Source: Stenogyne calaminthoides
Lineage: Eukaryota; Streptophyta; Magnoliopsida; Lamiales; Lamiaceae
Assembly: GCA_037126765.1 (NCBI GenBank)
Contig: JBBCBC010000026.1
Coordinates: forward strand, 28,567,698 to 28,631,697
Length of the DNA: 64,000 bases
Direction: 5' to 3'
The notes beneath the pieces were generated by a model. That model did not search any database. It had not been told where the DNA came from and saw nothing but the letters and a program-made list of their open reading frames with translations. Both the position numbers and the translations under genes were made by a program. Positions 47,749 through 57,960 of this stretch are shown piece after piece. The number at the start of each line of letters is the position of its first letter. Positions within the stretch are counted from its first letter, which is position 1.

Positions 47749-48743
47749 GGCTCGTTTGATGGACACGATTAGGCTACGATTGTGGAGTTGTGGCCCATTA
47801 ACAACGGTTTGGTAGCTATCGTGAAGGCCCATGAGTATTCCAAAGCCCGCAGATAATTACTGTTTCGATTCGGTGGAGTAATCTGGCAAAAATCACGGAG
47901 TTAGAGTTGTCTTGCGAAAACAGTAATCGAGATTTGTTTGTTAAATGACTAAAATGCCCCCATTGTATATATAGGCAAACCCTAGCTTTTTCCGTCATTC
48001 AACATGTTTCATTCTTCCCTCTTCCTACGACAGGCGATTTTCTCTTCTTCAATGGCGATAAGAAAATTGACAGTTGGCATAATATATTTTCTGCGTAAGA
48101 AGATGTCCCTCAGCAAATCCACGTATCTTTTATTTATTTTTCCCTTTTTATTTCGATTCTTCGTTATCGATATGAATTCGAATTTTGGATAAATTTTGAA
48201 TCTTGGCATGGGTAATGTGTTGTCTTGTTTTTGTTATGAGTTTCTGGTTCGACTAATTCACAAACAAATTTATCGTCTAGGGCTTTGAGATTTAATTAAA
48301 ACGATTTATAGATCTCTGGTATGGAGGAATCATTTGTTGTATTTCCAAATGGCTATTTTATACTATCAACATCACAAAATATACGTTTCATTCATGGGGC
48401 TTGAAACATGGTGTTGGACATCATCAATCATAGCTATTTGCAACTCCAAATATGTATTGATTGTTCCCCTATGAAGCTGTATTTTTTATGCTTCAATTGT
48501 TGGACTCTGTTACGGAAGAACAGAAATCTCCGCACCAGATGCTAGTTTTCAACGAGGGTAAATTTGGATGAAGAGAAATAAACGAGGACAATTTAGTAAT
48601 TTTAAGATGTATACACTATTTCAGAAGAACACACAAGTCCGTATCCAGGTCAATAATGTGTGTGTACCAAACCGCTGATATGATAGCACATCTGCACCTA
48701 GTCTTATCGCACCCATAACTCATCATGGCCACCAAACAGGGCC
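47749..48743. mobile_element. Tourist-like MITE upstream of the lipase
   Basis: The left end ggctcgtttgatgg and the inverted right end (complement of ccaccaaacagggcc) match at 11 of 15 positions. TTA lies on both sides (47745-47747 and 48744-48746; one extra T at the left). The ends recall PIF/Harbinger-derived elements. Interior frames (for example 48004-48192) show no domain. Confidence 0.55.
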
Positions 48744-48846
48744 TTAATATATTTCCTGAACCATTTTTTCATCTATTTATATGTCTCCATAGGAATTAAA
48801 AGTTTTCTATTCAATTTTGATATTTAAATACAAATCGTTTAAACAG

Positions 48847-50362
48847 GAAAGACCCCAACTACAAAAGGACAGTAACAGCCTGTTTCATACAAGCAGTTTA
48901 CTTGCTCGAACTTGACAGACAAGAAAACAGAAATGACGAAAATGCCCTTGCTCCCAAATGGTGGACACCCTTCAAGTACAAACTAGCCAAAACTCTAATA
49001 CACGAAAGAGATGGATCCATCTTCGGGCAATACTGGAATGGAATCGAGCTTCGGCTATGGCGGATTTCGTGCTCATCAAACCAAACGGCGCACCAACGGC
49101 CGTCCTAGCTCTCAGAGGAACGCTCTTGAAATCACCAACAATCAGAAGAGACATCGAGGATGATATGAGGTTCTTAGCATGGGAAAGCCTGGAAGGTTCC
49201 GTTAGTTTTGGCGGCGGGCTAACGGCGTTAAGATTGATCTGCAGTAAGTATGGGAGTAACAATGTTTGTATAGCAGGCCATTCGTTAGGGGCGGGATTTG
49301 CTTTGCAAATTGGGAAAGCGATGGCGAAAGACGGAGTGTTTGTAGAAGCACATCTGTTCAATCCCCCGTCAGTTTCAGGTGAAAATTATATTTTTAGGAC
49401 ACTATTTTATGGTGGTAAGCAAATTGGGACACTATCTTTATTGGTTTACAAAATTAGGACAATATTTTTATGAGTTTGCAGAATTAGGACACTATATTTA
49501 GAGTTGGACAAATTTAGGCCAAATCTCACGTGAAGGCTCGAATGGGAATTGGGCTCTAGCGTGAGATTTGGCCTGCATTTGGTCAAATTTGGCCTAAATT
49601 TGCTCAGCTTAAAAGATAGTGTCCTAGTTTTGCAAGTTCATAAAGATAGAGTCCTAGTTCTGAAGTCCGTATAGATAATGACCTAATTTGCAAGTCCTTG
49701 AGTTCTGGCATGAGATTTTGACCCACATTTGATGAGATTCAACCTACATTTGCTCAACTTAAAAGATAGTGTCCTAGTAAGATAGTGTCCTAGTTTTGCA
49801 AGCTCATAAAGATAGTGTCATAATTTTGTAAGTCCTCATAAATAGTGTCTTAGTCTGCAATCCCGTAAAGATATTGTTCTATTTCTTTACTAATACACAT
49901 AAGATATTGTCCTAAAAAAAGAATTTCCCCTCATTTTCAGTAACGGCTAGCCTGAGAACCGTTGGGGAACGAGCCGGCGACATGTGGAGGAGGGTGAGGT
50001 CCATGCTTCCGTACGGTGAGGCTTCGAAAGGCGGCGATGAAATAATATTGCCCGTGGGAACGAAGCAATGGATACCTAATTTATACGTGAATGATAGTGA
50101 TTATATATGTTGTTACTATTATAGTGATCGAGATTTGGCCGAGGACCGCCGCGGCTGCAGCATTGGCGGTGGTGGAAAGATGTTTGTAAGGACAAAAGGG
50201 AGGCAGACGTTTCTAGAAGCGCACGGGCTGCAACAATGGTGGCCCGATGATTCGGAGATGCAAATGGCGTTGAATAATAGTAAGCTTATTAGTAGGCAAC
50301 TCAAGTCGTTGTATAGCCTTCCACCATCGGAGCAATCACCTACCAAGAATTCATCATCATGA
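48847..50362 (+). pseudogene. Class-3 lipase family protein (At4g10955-like), 5' exon missing and one frame break
   Basis: Two exons are readable: 48847-49378 (after an acceptor aaacag) and 49941-50362. The first holds KDPNYKRTVTACFIQAVYLL, then AVLALRGT, the nucleophile elbow AGHSLGAG (Ser of GxSxG) and EAHLFNPPSVS. The second holds GTKQWIPNLYVNDSDYICCY, FLEAHGLQQWW (His near the end) and a Ser-rich tail. Relatives are alpha/beta-hydrolases of uncertain substrate. The frame breaks at 49025-49027, where GGG stands where GGGG would keep the frame (SIFG | AILEWNRA). The usual first exon (before KDPNYKR) is not found between the MITE at 47749 and the acceptor. The gene may be truncated, or have a distant first exon plus an assembly error. 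Confidence 0.75.
49379..49940. repeat. Lipase intron made largely of an inverted, multi-unit repeat
   Basis: The intron keeps GT (gtgaaaat) and AG (ttttcag). The left part has four units of ttaggacactat.ttta; the right part has about nine units in reverse (aaagatagtgtcctagtttt). Together they can form an arm-loop structure. The pattern resembles a fold-back or MULE-type element that now makes up most of the intron. Confidence 0.7.
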
Positions 50363-50410
50363 CAAATTTATGTGATTTTTTTTAAAAAAAAATTATATTT
50401 GGGTCACAAG

Positions 50411-50567
50411 CAGTGGCGGGGGAAGGGGGTATAGTTGTACCCGAAAATAAAATTAATGTATCCCTTTATACCTTTATATATTTTTAAAAAAAAAAATTGT
50501 ATTATTATATATAATTAAGAAAGAGTACTCAAATGTACCCAAATTTTAAATTATGAATCCGCCACTG
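50411..50567. mobile_element. hAT MITE downstream of the lipase
   Basis: Ends CAGTGGCGG and CCGCCACTG. The flanking 8-mers gtcacaag (50403-50410) and atcacgag (50568-50575) agree at six of eight positions, a decayed duplication. It is 157 bp and non-coding. Confidence 0.8.
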
Positions 50568-50630
50568 ATCACGAGCATACGCGTTGTGGCATGGATGTGT
50601 GGTTGAAATTTTATGCGACATTGTGTTCTA

Positions 50631-50842
50631 CTTCCTCCGTCCCAATCTTAACTGCAATCTTTTCGTTTTGGGCGTCCCAATCTTAACTGCACATTTCATT
50701 AAATGGAAATACTCATTTTATCACTTTATCATAATAAAATACTAATAAACAACTCTTTATAGTTTATACCTCCAACATTTTATCAATTTATCACATAAAA
50801 TACTAATAAATAACTCACCGGTTAAGATTGAGACAATGGAAG
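50631..50842. mobile_element. Stowaway-like MITE (TA target site)
   Basis: Ends cttcctccgtcccaatcttaac and its approximate complement gttaagattgagacaatggaag, with TA at 50629-50630 and 50843-50844. It belongs to the Tc1/mariner-derived MITEs. A tandem of ccgtcccaatcttaactgca occurs at the left end. Confidence 0.85.
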
Positions 50843-50908
50843 TATGAATAATCGTACTATAACTTATTGGTATCATGATAACGAAATATTCTGAATTTGA
50901 GAGTCTTA

Positions 50909-51161
50909 GGGTCCGCTTGGTATGACTCGAGAATGGTAATGGTAATGTGTATCATTGAAGGGTTAATCACTAAAAGTTATTGATTGCATTGTTATTGTTT
51001 GGTTAAAACATCAATAATGTGTATCATGTGAGGTGAGTTGAGTTGAGTGGGGGTAATCAATTGTTTACTTCTATTCTTATTATTTGTATATCAAAACTAT
51101 CAAGCAACATCAATAAAAGTGATTTTAATTACCCACTTCCATTACCCCAATCAAGCTTCCC
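50909..51161. mobile_element. Tourist-like MITE (TTA target site)
   Basis: The left end gggtccgcttgg (from the last base of TTAG) and the right end ccaatcaagcttccc are inverted. TTA lies at 50906-50908 and 51162-51164. The inside carries ggtaatggtaatgtgtatca and its rough complement. Confidence 0.65.
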
Positions 51162-51164
51162 TTA

Positions 51165-51481
51165 ATTATTTAAGGATTAAGTTATAAGGACAAAATAATA
51201 TTTAGAAGGGATACACAGAAACGTTATCACAAAAAATAAGTGGAAAAATAATTAAAAAGCCCAAATTTTGTCAATAATTAAATACTTATAATAGCACATT
51301 AAAAACTTAAAAAGAAATTATCGAAAAGCAAAAGGCCCATCAACGAGAGCCCATATTAGATCTTTTAATGAGATAAAAAATATAAATAGCAAAAGGCCAT
51401 AATTGAAAGCCCATATTTCCTTCAAAAAAAGAAAGCCCATATTAGTTCTGTTTAATGAAATAAAAAATTTAAATAAATACT
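51165..51481. other. AT-rich gap with a short repeat
   Basis: aagcccatatta / caaaaggcc.. motifs repeat (51330-51445). No gene is seen. Confidence 0.5.
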
Positions 51482-51552
51482 CGACTCTGCTGGGATCGGA
51501 CCCAGAATCACTGGTTCCGTAGACCAGCGCCTTATCAATGGGCCACAGAGTC
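51482..51552 (-). tRNA. tRNA-Arg(ACG)-like gene, probably decayed
   Basis: On the minus strand the acceptor arms GACTCTG / CAGAGTC pair fully. The anticodon arm CTGGT-CTACGGA-ACCAG gives anticodon ACG (Arg). The T arm GGGTCCGATCCC pairs, but the loop has TCC where functional tRNAs have TTC, which also weakens the B box. The D loop lacks the GG pair and is one base short relative to the plant tRNA-Arg(ACG) I know. It could be a pseudogene or SINE-derived copy; transcription is doubtful. Confidence 0.65.
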
Positions 51553-51627
51553 AACTATATTTTAATTTTTCCCAAAACTATTAAAACATATTTATTGGGC
51601 CACAGAAAATACAAAAAATATTATAAT

Positions 51628-51687
51628 CAACTCCGCTACAGATCAAACCTAGAATCTCTGGTTCCGTAGACCAGCGCCTTATCGAGT
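51628..51687 (-). pseudogene. Truncated tRNA-Arg(ACG) copy
   Basis: The same anticodon arm and variable region as the neighbour 75 bp away (ctggttccgtagaccagcgccttat on the plus strand), with a different T arm (aggtttgatct) and half an acceptor stem. The 5' part of the tRNA is replaced by the MITE that begins at 51688. Confidence 0.65.
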
Positions 51688-51899
51688 AAGTCTAGTATGA
51701 AAATTTTTATGTATGAAAATCTATAAAATTGTTCTAAATCAACCATCTACACCCTAAACACTAAATAATAAACCCTAAATTATGACTTATTCGAGCCGGG
51801 TGAACCATGAATCACTCAATTTTGTCTTACCTTCACCAATTACAAAATTTGGTTGTAAATTAAAAAAATTTCATATATGAAAATTTTCATACTAGACTT
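51688..51899. mobile_element. MITE with AAGTCTAGTATG ends
   Basis: The left end aagtctagtatgaaaatttt is inverted at the right as aaaattttcatactagactt, a nearly perfect terminal repeat of about 20 bp. The 212-bp body is AT-rich. No target duplication can be fixed. Confidence 0.75.
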
Positions 51900-52130
51900 T
51901 GTCATTCAGAATTTCGGATATCCCACAATATTAAAAATAAAAAAGAAAGGAAAGATATATATATTTAAATTGAATCTTATAATTTTGTACTTTTTAAATT
52001 TTTATTTTGAAGGTATTAATATTAGTTATTTTTGTTCGAAAAATTTAAATTTTCATCAGAATCGATGTGTGAAGTACAAGTGACTCCTTTTAAATTTTTA
52101 TTTTTCAAAAACATCGCGGACATGTGGAGT
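51900..52130. other. AT-rich gap, nothing recognised
   Basis: Plain AT-rich sequence between the MITE and the solo LTR. Confidence 0.5.
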
Positions 52131-52135
52131 GATAC

Positions 52136-52547
52136 TGATGTAGACAGCGAGAGCGTATAATAAAGAATATATACGAAGAACACAAGAACACACTAATTCC
52201 GTTGATTCTAGAATAGAATATCCCGGAAATAATAAAAGAATATATATCTGAAAACTCAAAACACACTAATTCCGTTGATTCTAGAATATCAAACCTCAAA
52301 AATTCTCACAAAGAATAAAAAAGAGATATATGAGATAAAACTCACTTTTTCATTAATGAATTCAACTCCTTTTTACAATAATAAGAACATCTATTTATAA
52401 TACTAAATTAACTTAGGGAACAAGAAACATAAATAAATCCTAAATATTGCAGTATCAAATGAAATACTAAACATAAATAAATAAATCTAATTATACCATA
52501 AATATAATCATAAATATCTTTGAATATATTCATCCATATCTCCATCA
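52136..52547 (-). mobile_element. Solo LTR, copy 2 of the 3875-4222 family (TSD GATAC)
   Basis: It starts tgatgtagacagcgagagcg and ends catatctccatca on the plus strand. The perfect duplication gatac lies at 52131-52135 and 52548-52552. Inverted, it matches copy 1 with a TATA-like tttataatacta. Unlike copy 1 it contains a duplicated block (acacactaattccgttgatt..ctagaata) around 52189 and 52261. Confidence 0.9.
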
Positions 52548-52552
52548 GATAC

Positions 52553-53040
52553 CTAATAAAAAAAGTTATATGATACCACTAGCCAATCCTCTAAAAATTA
52601 AACCTAATCCACCCTTTTTTGGTTTAGAGGGCACTACATATGCGTGAATTAGCCGATAAATTAAAATTTTCTAATTTTAAAGGGATTACGTGCATCCCAC
52701 ATGCTGATTTTGGAAAAAAATTTAAATTTTATAACAAAAATGATTAAAATTGGTACATTGAAACTAAAATTATAAAAATAAAAAGTTGCCGCAATAAAAT
52801 TTGGGGTAACGTGAGTGCAGAGTGCTAATATTCATTCAATTTCACAATTAAATCTGAAAGCCCCGGAATAAAAAAATGATTGAGAAAAGTAAGTAATCTT
52901 CAATTTGTACAAAGATGTACTCTGCAGTCTGCACCTCTGGATATAATCATTTACATGAGTACTCATAAAATTACATTTACACCTATGAATATATGCAATT
53001 AAATTAAAATTTTCACGTCGATCATTATATATACGATACT
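52553..53040. other. 3' flank of the VQ gene, AT-rich
   Basis: No gene. Likely holds the 3' untranslated region and polyadenylation site of the VQ-motif gene (AT-rich, several aataaa-like signals on the minus strand). Confidence 0.5.
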
Positions 53041-53490
53041 TCAAATAAAAGAGGATAAATCGTAATCATAAACACATGCCTGATCTTGGTGATCAAACAT
53101 CCCATAACATGCATTATAATCACAATCCATCTCCATAAGCATAGCCTCCAAACCCTTAAAAAAATCCATTTTTTGTTTATCCATTGAATTTCCCATGCTT
53201 AAATCCGGCGAGCCCTCCAATGGGGTGGTCAAACTCGACGAGTCGAACGATAAGTCAAGGCTCTCGTTGTTCTCGTCGTAGTGGTGGTGGTGGTGATAAT
53301 CGGGCGGAGGAGGCACCTGAGATGAATCCACCGGAGAATATTTTCCGGTGAGTTTTTGAACAAGATTCTTGAAGTTTGAAGAATCTATGATGTACACTTT
53401 GGGCCTTTGAATCTTGATCAAATTGTTGATAGGTTGTTTCTTTTCATGCTTAGATGTTTTCATGGAAGAATGGCTTGATTTTTTTCCCAT
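53041..53490 (-). CDS. VQ motif-containing protein, single exon
   Basis: 149 residues without intron. It begins MGKKSSHSSMKTSKHEKKQP (basic, possibly nuclear), then the VQ core in FKNLVQKLTGKYSP (FxxxVQxLTG) at residues about 40-53. A Pro-rich stretch and a His run (YHHHHHY) follow, then an acidic Ser-rich tail (SLDLSFDSSSLTTPLEGSPD). VQ proteins bind WRKY transcription factors (group I/IIc) and modulate defence and development, sometimes as MAP kinase substrates (SP sites are present here). The closest subgroup by memory is VQ1/VQ10 of Arabidopsis, tentatively. The start is the only ATG in frame before the VQ motif and follows a TATA box by about 65 bp. Confidence 0.92.
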   Translation of the reverse strand: MGKKSSHSSMKTSKHEKKQPINNLIKIQRPKVYIIDSSNFKNLVQKLTGKYSPVDSSQVPPPPDYHHHHHYDENNESLDLSFDSSSLTTPLEGSPDLSMGNSMDKQKMDFFKGLEAMLMEMDCDYNACYGMFDHQDQACVYDYDLSSFI

Positions 53491-53552
53491 TATTTATTTT
53501 TTTTGGCCTTGAAAATCACTTGCAATTACACTTCCTTGATTGCAATAGAGGA

Positions 53553-53567
53553 TATATTATATATATT
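53553..53567 (-). promoter_or_regulatory. TATA-like region of the VQ gene
   Basis: The minus strand reads atatatataatatat, 63 bp before the ATG. A second AT run lies at about 53589-53607. Confidence 0.5.
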
Positions 53568-54297
53568 GAGAGGTATTGATTTGAAAAATGATATATATAT
53601 ATATATAGTTGCATAAATATTAAGGAAGTAATGAGAGAGAGATGCCGAAAATGATGTTTATTCTACACAATATATGTCTAAATTGGACTCTTTATCAAGC
53701 TACTACAAACCAACCTTTACATGACTCAATGAAGAATGTTTAAAAATATTACTAATATTCCAAGATTTGTAAGTATATGGATGTCTTTTGGAGTAATTTT
53801 TGGGATTCTTTTCAGTAAATACATTGGATGGGAAACCAAAATTCATGATTATTTTTTTATTAACTTATTAGTTATTATTATACATTGTAGACATATCTCA
53901 TAGTATTTATATTTTACTACTCCAGAATATTGAATATTTGAATATATTCAGATAAATAGCTAGGGAGTGGAATGTTGGCAAGTCTAGCTATAGCTAGTAT
54001 TAATTAATTGTTAGTTATATATCATGAATGATTATTATAAATTAAGTTGTCACTACTACAAGAGAATTGCCACCAGATTTGGAATGGTAGTGTGCCAAAT
54101 TCACAAACGACCATTGCAAACAAATTCATACATTGAAATTTGAACACATAATTTAATTATGTTTGGGATGAGTTTATAAATAGTCTAACATAAAAATAAA
54201 AATTTTTTTTTATCACAAAATTTATAATCATTATTTTTTAATCATGAGAATATATTTTTTTTCAACTTTACTCATTTTTTATGTTTTCATTATTTAA
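53568..54297. other. Upstream region of the VQ gene
   Basis: AT-rich. It contains a CACTACTACAAGAGAATTGC stretch at 54051, with GTAGTG 40 bp further on, a possible CACTA-type relic. No gene is seen. Confidence 0.4.
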
Positions 54298-54605
54298 GTT
54301 CGTACCACCATATATACATCTCGTACCAAAATTATTTCAGCTCGTACCACCCTTCAATTAACTTTGTACCACAATTACTTCAATCCGTAAATATTGTTTC
54401 AGTCTGTACCACCATTCTATTAACTCCGTACCATTATCAGTCTCGTACCATACTTATTTTAACACTGTACCACCTTTATTTTAACACCGTACCACCATCA
54501 TTTCAATTCATACCATAATTTAATTCAACTCGTACCATCAATTTTAAATTTGTACCACAATTATTAATTTCGTACTACAATATATTAACCTCATACCACC
54601 ATTTT
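54298..54605. repeat. Imperfect 21-bp tandem repeat with a phased GTACCA core
   Basis: About 15 units, each starting (c/t)GTACCA(c) and followed by a variable AT-rich tail such as attatttcaact. Unit lengths are mostly 21-22 bp with some of 17-20. The core is kept while the tails vary. There is no frame across it. Confidence 0.85.
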
Positions 54606-54759
54606 TTTAAATTTTTTTGTTGACCTCATTTAAGGGTATAATTACCCAAAAAATTATTCTCTTGGCTAAAAAAGAATGAAATAAAAAAATTTGATAAAAA
54701 AGAACTTTTTAAATGAGAAGAGGCTAAAAATGGGGGTTTTCTCTTAAATTTTTGGGAAA

Positions 54760-55170
54760 CACTACAAGAAAATGAAGAATTGTCTACCAAAATTTTCAAA
54801 TGCCTATGAAATTTTCCTATAAAAATAATTTGGTCCTTAAAAGTGACTATTATCTAGGATTTGCCTACCAATTTTTAGAAAAATCTATGAAAAGTTAAAT
54901 ACACAAAATAATTTCCTAGACAAACAAATTACCTACCATGAAACTACTTACACATTCCTAATTTTCGTAGGCAGACTAATTAACTACAAAAGATAATTTC
55001 TAGATAACTTACATTTTTGTAGACAATTATATTTGCGTTTTAAAAATGACTTTTATAAATAAATTTATCTATGAATAAAAATTCCTAGACAAATTGAAAT
55101 ATTACCTAGGAATTATACGTGTGATGTGTGGTAGTAGGTAGACCAACAACGTACGTTGGTAAACTATTCA
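54760..55170. mobile_element. CACTA-like MITE, copy 2 (right end not found)
   Basis: It begins CACTACAAGAAAATGAAGAA and matches copy 1 (40543-41034, inverted) for more than 100 bp. The right end does not show a clear GTAGTG, so the limit is approximate. Confidence 0.55.
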
Positions 55171-55797
55171 CCGTCTTGTCTTCTCATAAATTACTTCATA
55201 TTTTTCTGCGTATAGAGGGGTGTAACTCAAATAAAACTTTAATGATAATCTAATAATAATATATATAAAAAAAAAGCAGGACTTCATTTATCTTGATCTG
55301 GCCCTTTGGTTAAAAAGTTGGGTTCTTCAATTTAAAATTATATATATATTTCATCTTCTATTTCAACTTTCATTAAAACACGAAATGTGTTTATCCTGAA
55401 TATAATTATGATGTACTGTAATTAATTGTGTACGAAAAATATATTAAAATTGGAATAGAAGATGAAATGTGTGATTTTGAAAAAGAGGATCTCGTAAGAC
55501 TTAAATCATGTTAGTGATATTCCATATAAATGGTGGGAGTGATCATTAATTTGAATGGACGTTCATATATAAATTGACACACCGAATATCAAATAAGATG
55601 GTATTATTTTCTTGAGCCGGGAATATATGGAACCTTTTGACTAACTAACTAGTAAAAATACTAATTTTAATGATTCAAAAAGGAGTATAAATGAGAGGCA
55701 AGATGATAATAGCTAGCTAAAATACAAGAGGGGGAAGTTTTTTCAACTAACAAAGACAAATATATTTTAGTTTTTTATTTACATAAATTGTCTCATA
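55171..55797. other. AT-rich gap, nothing recognised
   Basis: No gene or clear repeat beyond short AT tracts. Confidence 0.5.
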
Positions 55798-55806
55798 TAT
55801 ATAAAC

Positions 55807-56093
55807 GAGTTTTTTACACTTTTGGTCCCACAGGACACGCCTCCTCACGCTTTTGGTCTCAAAACTTACAATTTTGATCCCAAAATCGAAAATTTTGACA
55901 CCTTTGGTCCCAAAGCCTAAATTTTTGACACTTTTGGTCCCAAAAACTTACACTTTTGGTTCCACAGGACGCGCGATTTGGGACCAAAAGTGTCAAAAAT
56001 TTCGGCTTTGGGACCAAAAGTATCAAAATTTTCGGCTTTGGGACCAAAAGCGTGAGGAGGCGTGTCCTGTGGGACCAAAAGTGCAATAAACTC
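55807..56093. mobile_element. Short Mutator-like fold-back element, TSD TATATAAAC
   Basis: The perfect 9-bp duplication tatataaac lies at 55798-55806 and 56094-56102. The ends GAGTTTTTTACACTTTTGGT and the complement of ACCAAAAGTGCAATAAACTC match closely. The inner arms (cccacaggacacgcctcctc and complement) are almost identical, so the 287 bp can form a long hairpin. Sub-units of tttgggaccaaaag..tcaaaa repeat within. The antiparallel open frames here follow from the palindrome and are not genes. Confidence 0.92.
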
Positions 56094-56181
56094 TATATAA
56101 ACTAATCACTCCGTTATGAGAGAGAGAGGTCACGGCCTTAGAGGATATATCCAGAAAATACATACTTATTATATATATATC

Positions 56182-57960
56182 AGGCTTAATTGCGAATAAA
56201 ATCACAATTTTTTCACAAATTGCAATCTAATCTAAACTTTTTGAATTTTGACAAATAAATCATCATTTTTATTCCTTTTTGCAATTTCAACTTCGATCAG
56301 TTTGCCCCTTGCCTGAAAGTTGATGTGTACAAAAAAGAGCACCATCATCAGTCGAGTAAACATCCACGTCAATAAATACTTAATAACATAATAAATGAAA
56401 ATTAAAAATCAAAAGAATAAAATAAAAAATATACAAATAAAATAATTAAAATGTAAAATTTAAAAACTAAAAATAAATATTCAACCTCTTTACATCTTCA
56501 TCCTCGAGAAAAAAAAATGGTTATACAAAAAAATTCCAAAATTCAATTACAAATCAAAATCCCTTCATCTTCAACCATGTTGCTTCGCTGCTGCCCCACA
56601 CCCACCATCCCACCGTTGCCCCAACCCCGACCTCATGTTCCTTTCGCCACCGCATCTTCACAAAATAATTTTAATTCTGCAAAAAATCTCAAATTCTCCA
56701 AAATTTAATTACACAAAAAAAATTCATCATCCAATTACACCAGAATATTTGTTGCTCAAATTACACTAAATCAAACTATTCTACAATAATAATAAAAAAA
56801 ATCCAAGCTCGCTATATATATCATGCTCCTTTACACAAAACGAACATCCATTTCGATATTCGGGTGTGGAGTGGCATGTGCAGTGATCCAATTCACATTT
56901 TAAAATTGATTCAAGTGATGAGGGGGAAAAAAATATGAATGAAAGATGGAGGTGCAGCTGGAATGAGAATGGGGTTGTGGAGGGTATCCACAAACATGGG
57001 TTGGAGGCAAATGTTCATCAGGTTTAGTTTTCTGGATTTTTTTTATTTTTTTTTATATTGTGTTACTCGGGGGCAAATAATATTCCCTAAATAATACTCT
57101 CTCTGTCTCAAACTTGATTGAGCATTCACTATTTGACTCGTATTTTAGAGAGCGGATTATTTATTAATAATTAAAATGATAAAAAGATTTTTAAGGTGGG
57201 ATATGATAGTGTTACCCTTCATCTATCCTATCATGCTTTAAAAGTAATTTTATCATTTCATATACTATAAACAACTCGTTCAATAAAACACGAGCCGAAA
57301 AGTGCAATGCCCAGTCGAGTTTGGGACAGGGGGAGTATATTATTAGTAGTCAAGTTTGGAACGGAGGGAGTAATATTTAAAATCACTAGTGTGCTCGGAG
57401 TTTAAGAAAAAAATATTTATTAGTATTTTATGTGATAAAGTGATAAAGTGATGAGTAGTTGATGGTAGAAAGAGTTATTTATTAGTATTTTATGTGATAG
57501 AGAGATAAAAGTATGTATTTTCATTTAAGAAAAAACGTAGTCAAGATTGTGATGCTCGAAACGGAAATGTAGTAGTCAAGTTTGGACTGAGGGAGTATTT
57601 GTTTGTGTTGTTTTCTACTTTTTATTTTATTAGAAGAAATTAGATTTTGATTTTTATTTGTGTTGATTTTAATATCTTATTATTTTTATATTTATTCTAA
57701 ATTTATTTATAGTATTTATAATGTTTAATTTGTTTTTAGACTATTATTTATTATGTTTATAATTATTTATTGATGTGAACACTCACTAGGATGATGATTG
57801 TGTATATATCTGTAGACATCATCTTTCGAACAAGGGGGCAAACTGCCCGAAGTTGGATTTGCCAAAAAGAATAAAAATGTTGATTTATTTACCAAAATTC
57901 AAAAATTTAGCTTAAATTATAATTTATGAAAAGTTTATAATATTATTCTCAATTAAACCT
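56182..57960. mobile_element. Mutator-like element with about 130-bp TIRs
   Basis: Left: aggcttaattgcgaataaaa, actttttgaattttgacaaa, ataaatcatcatttttattc and cagtttgcccc. All recur inverted at the right (57830-57960). The 9-bp duplication is not preserved. The interior contains a Stowaway at 57097-57335 and further Stowaway-type ends (about 57340-57371 and 57565-57597). The 56517-56708 frame shows no domain. Confidence 0.8.
57097..57335. mobile_element. Stowaway-like MITE inside the MULE
   Basis: Ends ctctctctgtctcaaacttg and the complement of gagtttgggacagggggag, with TA on both sides (57095-57096 and 57336-57337). Two partial relatives follow directly (…caagtttggaacggagggag and …caagtttggactgagggag), suggesting repeated insertion at one place. 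Confidence 0.8.

Noticed and set aside
49379..49940. Retained coding continuation of the lipase past 49378
   Set aside because: The frame beyond the GT donor reads repeat sequence and stops; the exon at 49941 restores the family alignment.
54298..54605. CRISPR-like array
   Set aside because: Units are too short and spacers are not unique sequences between identical repeats; this is a plant nuclear minisatellite.
55853..56089. Two opposite open frames with repeated PKxxxLTLLVPK-type segments
   Set aside because: Both arise from the palindromic MULE fold-back and its internal units.
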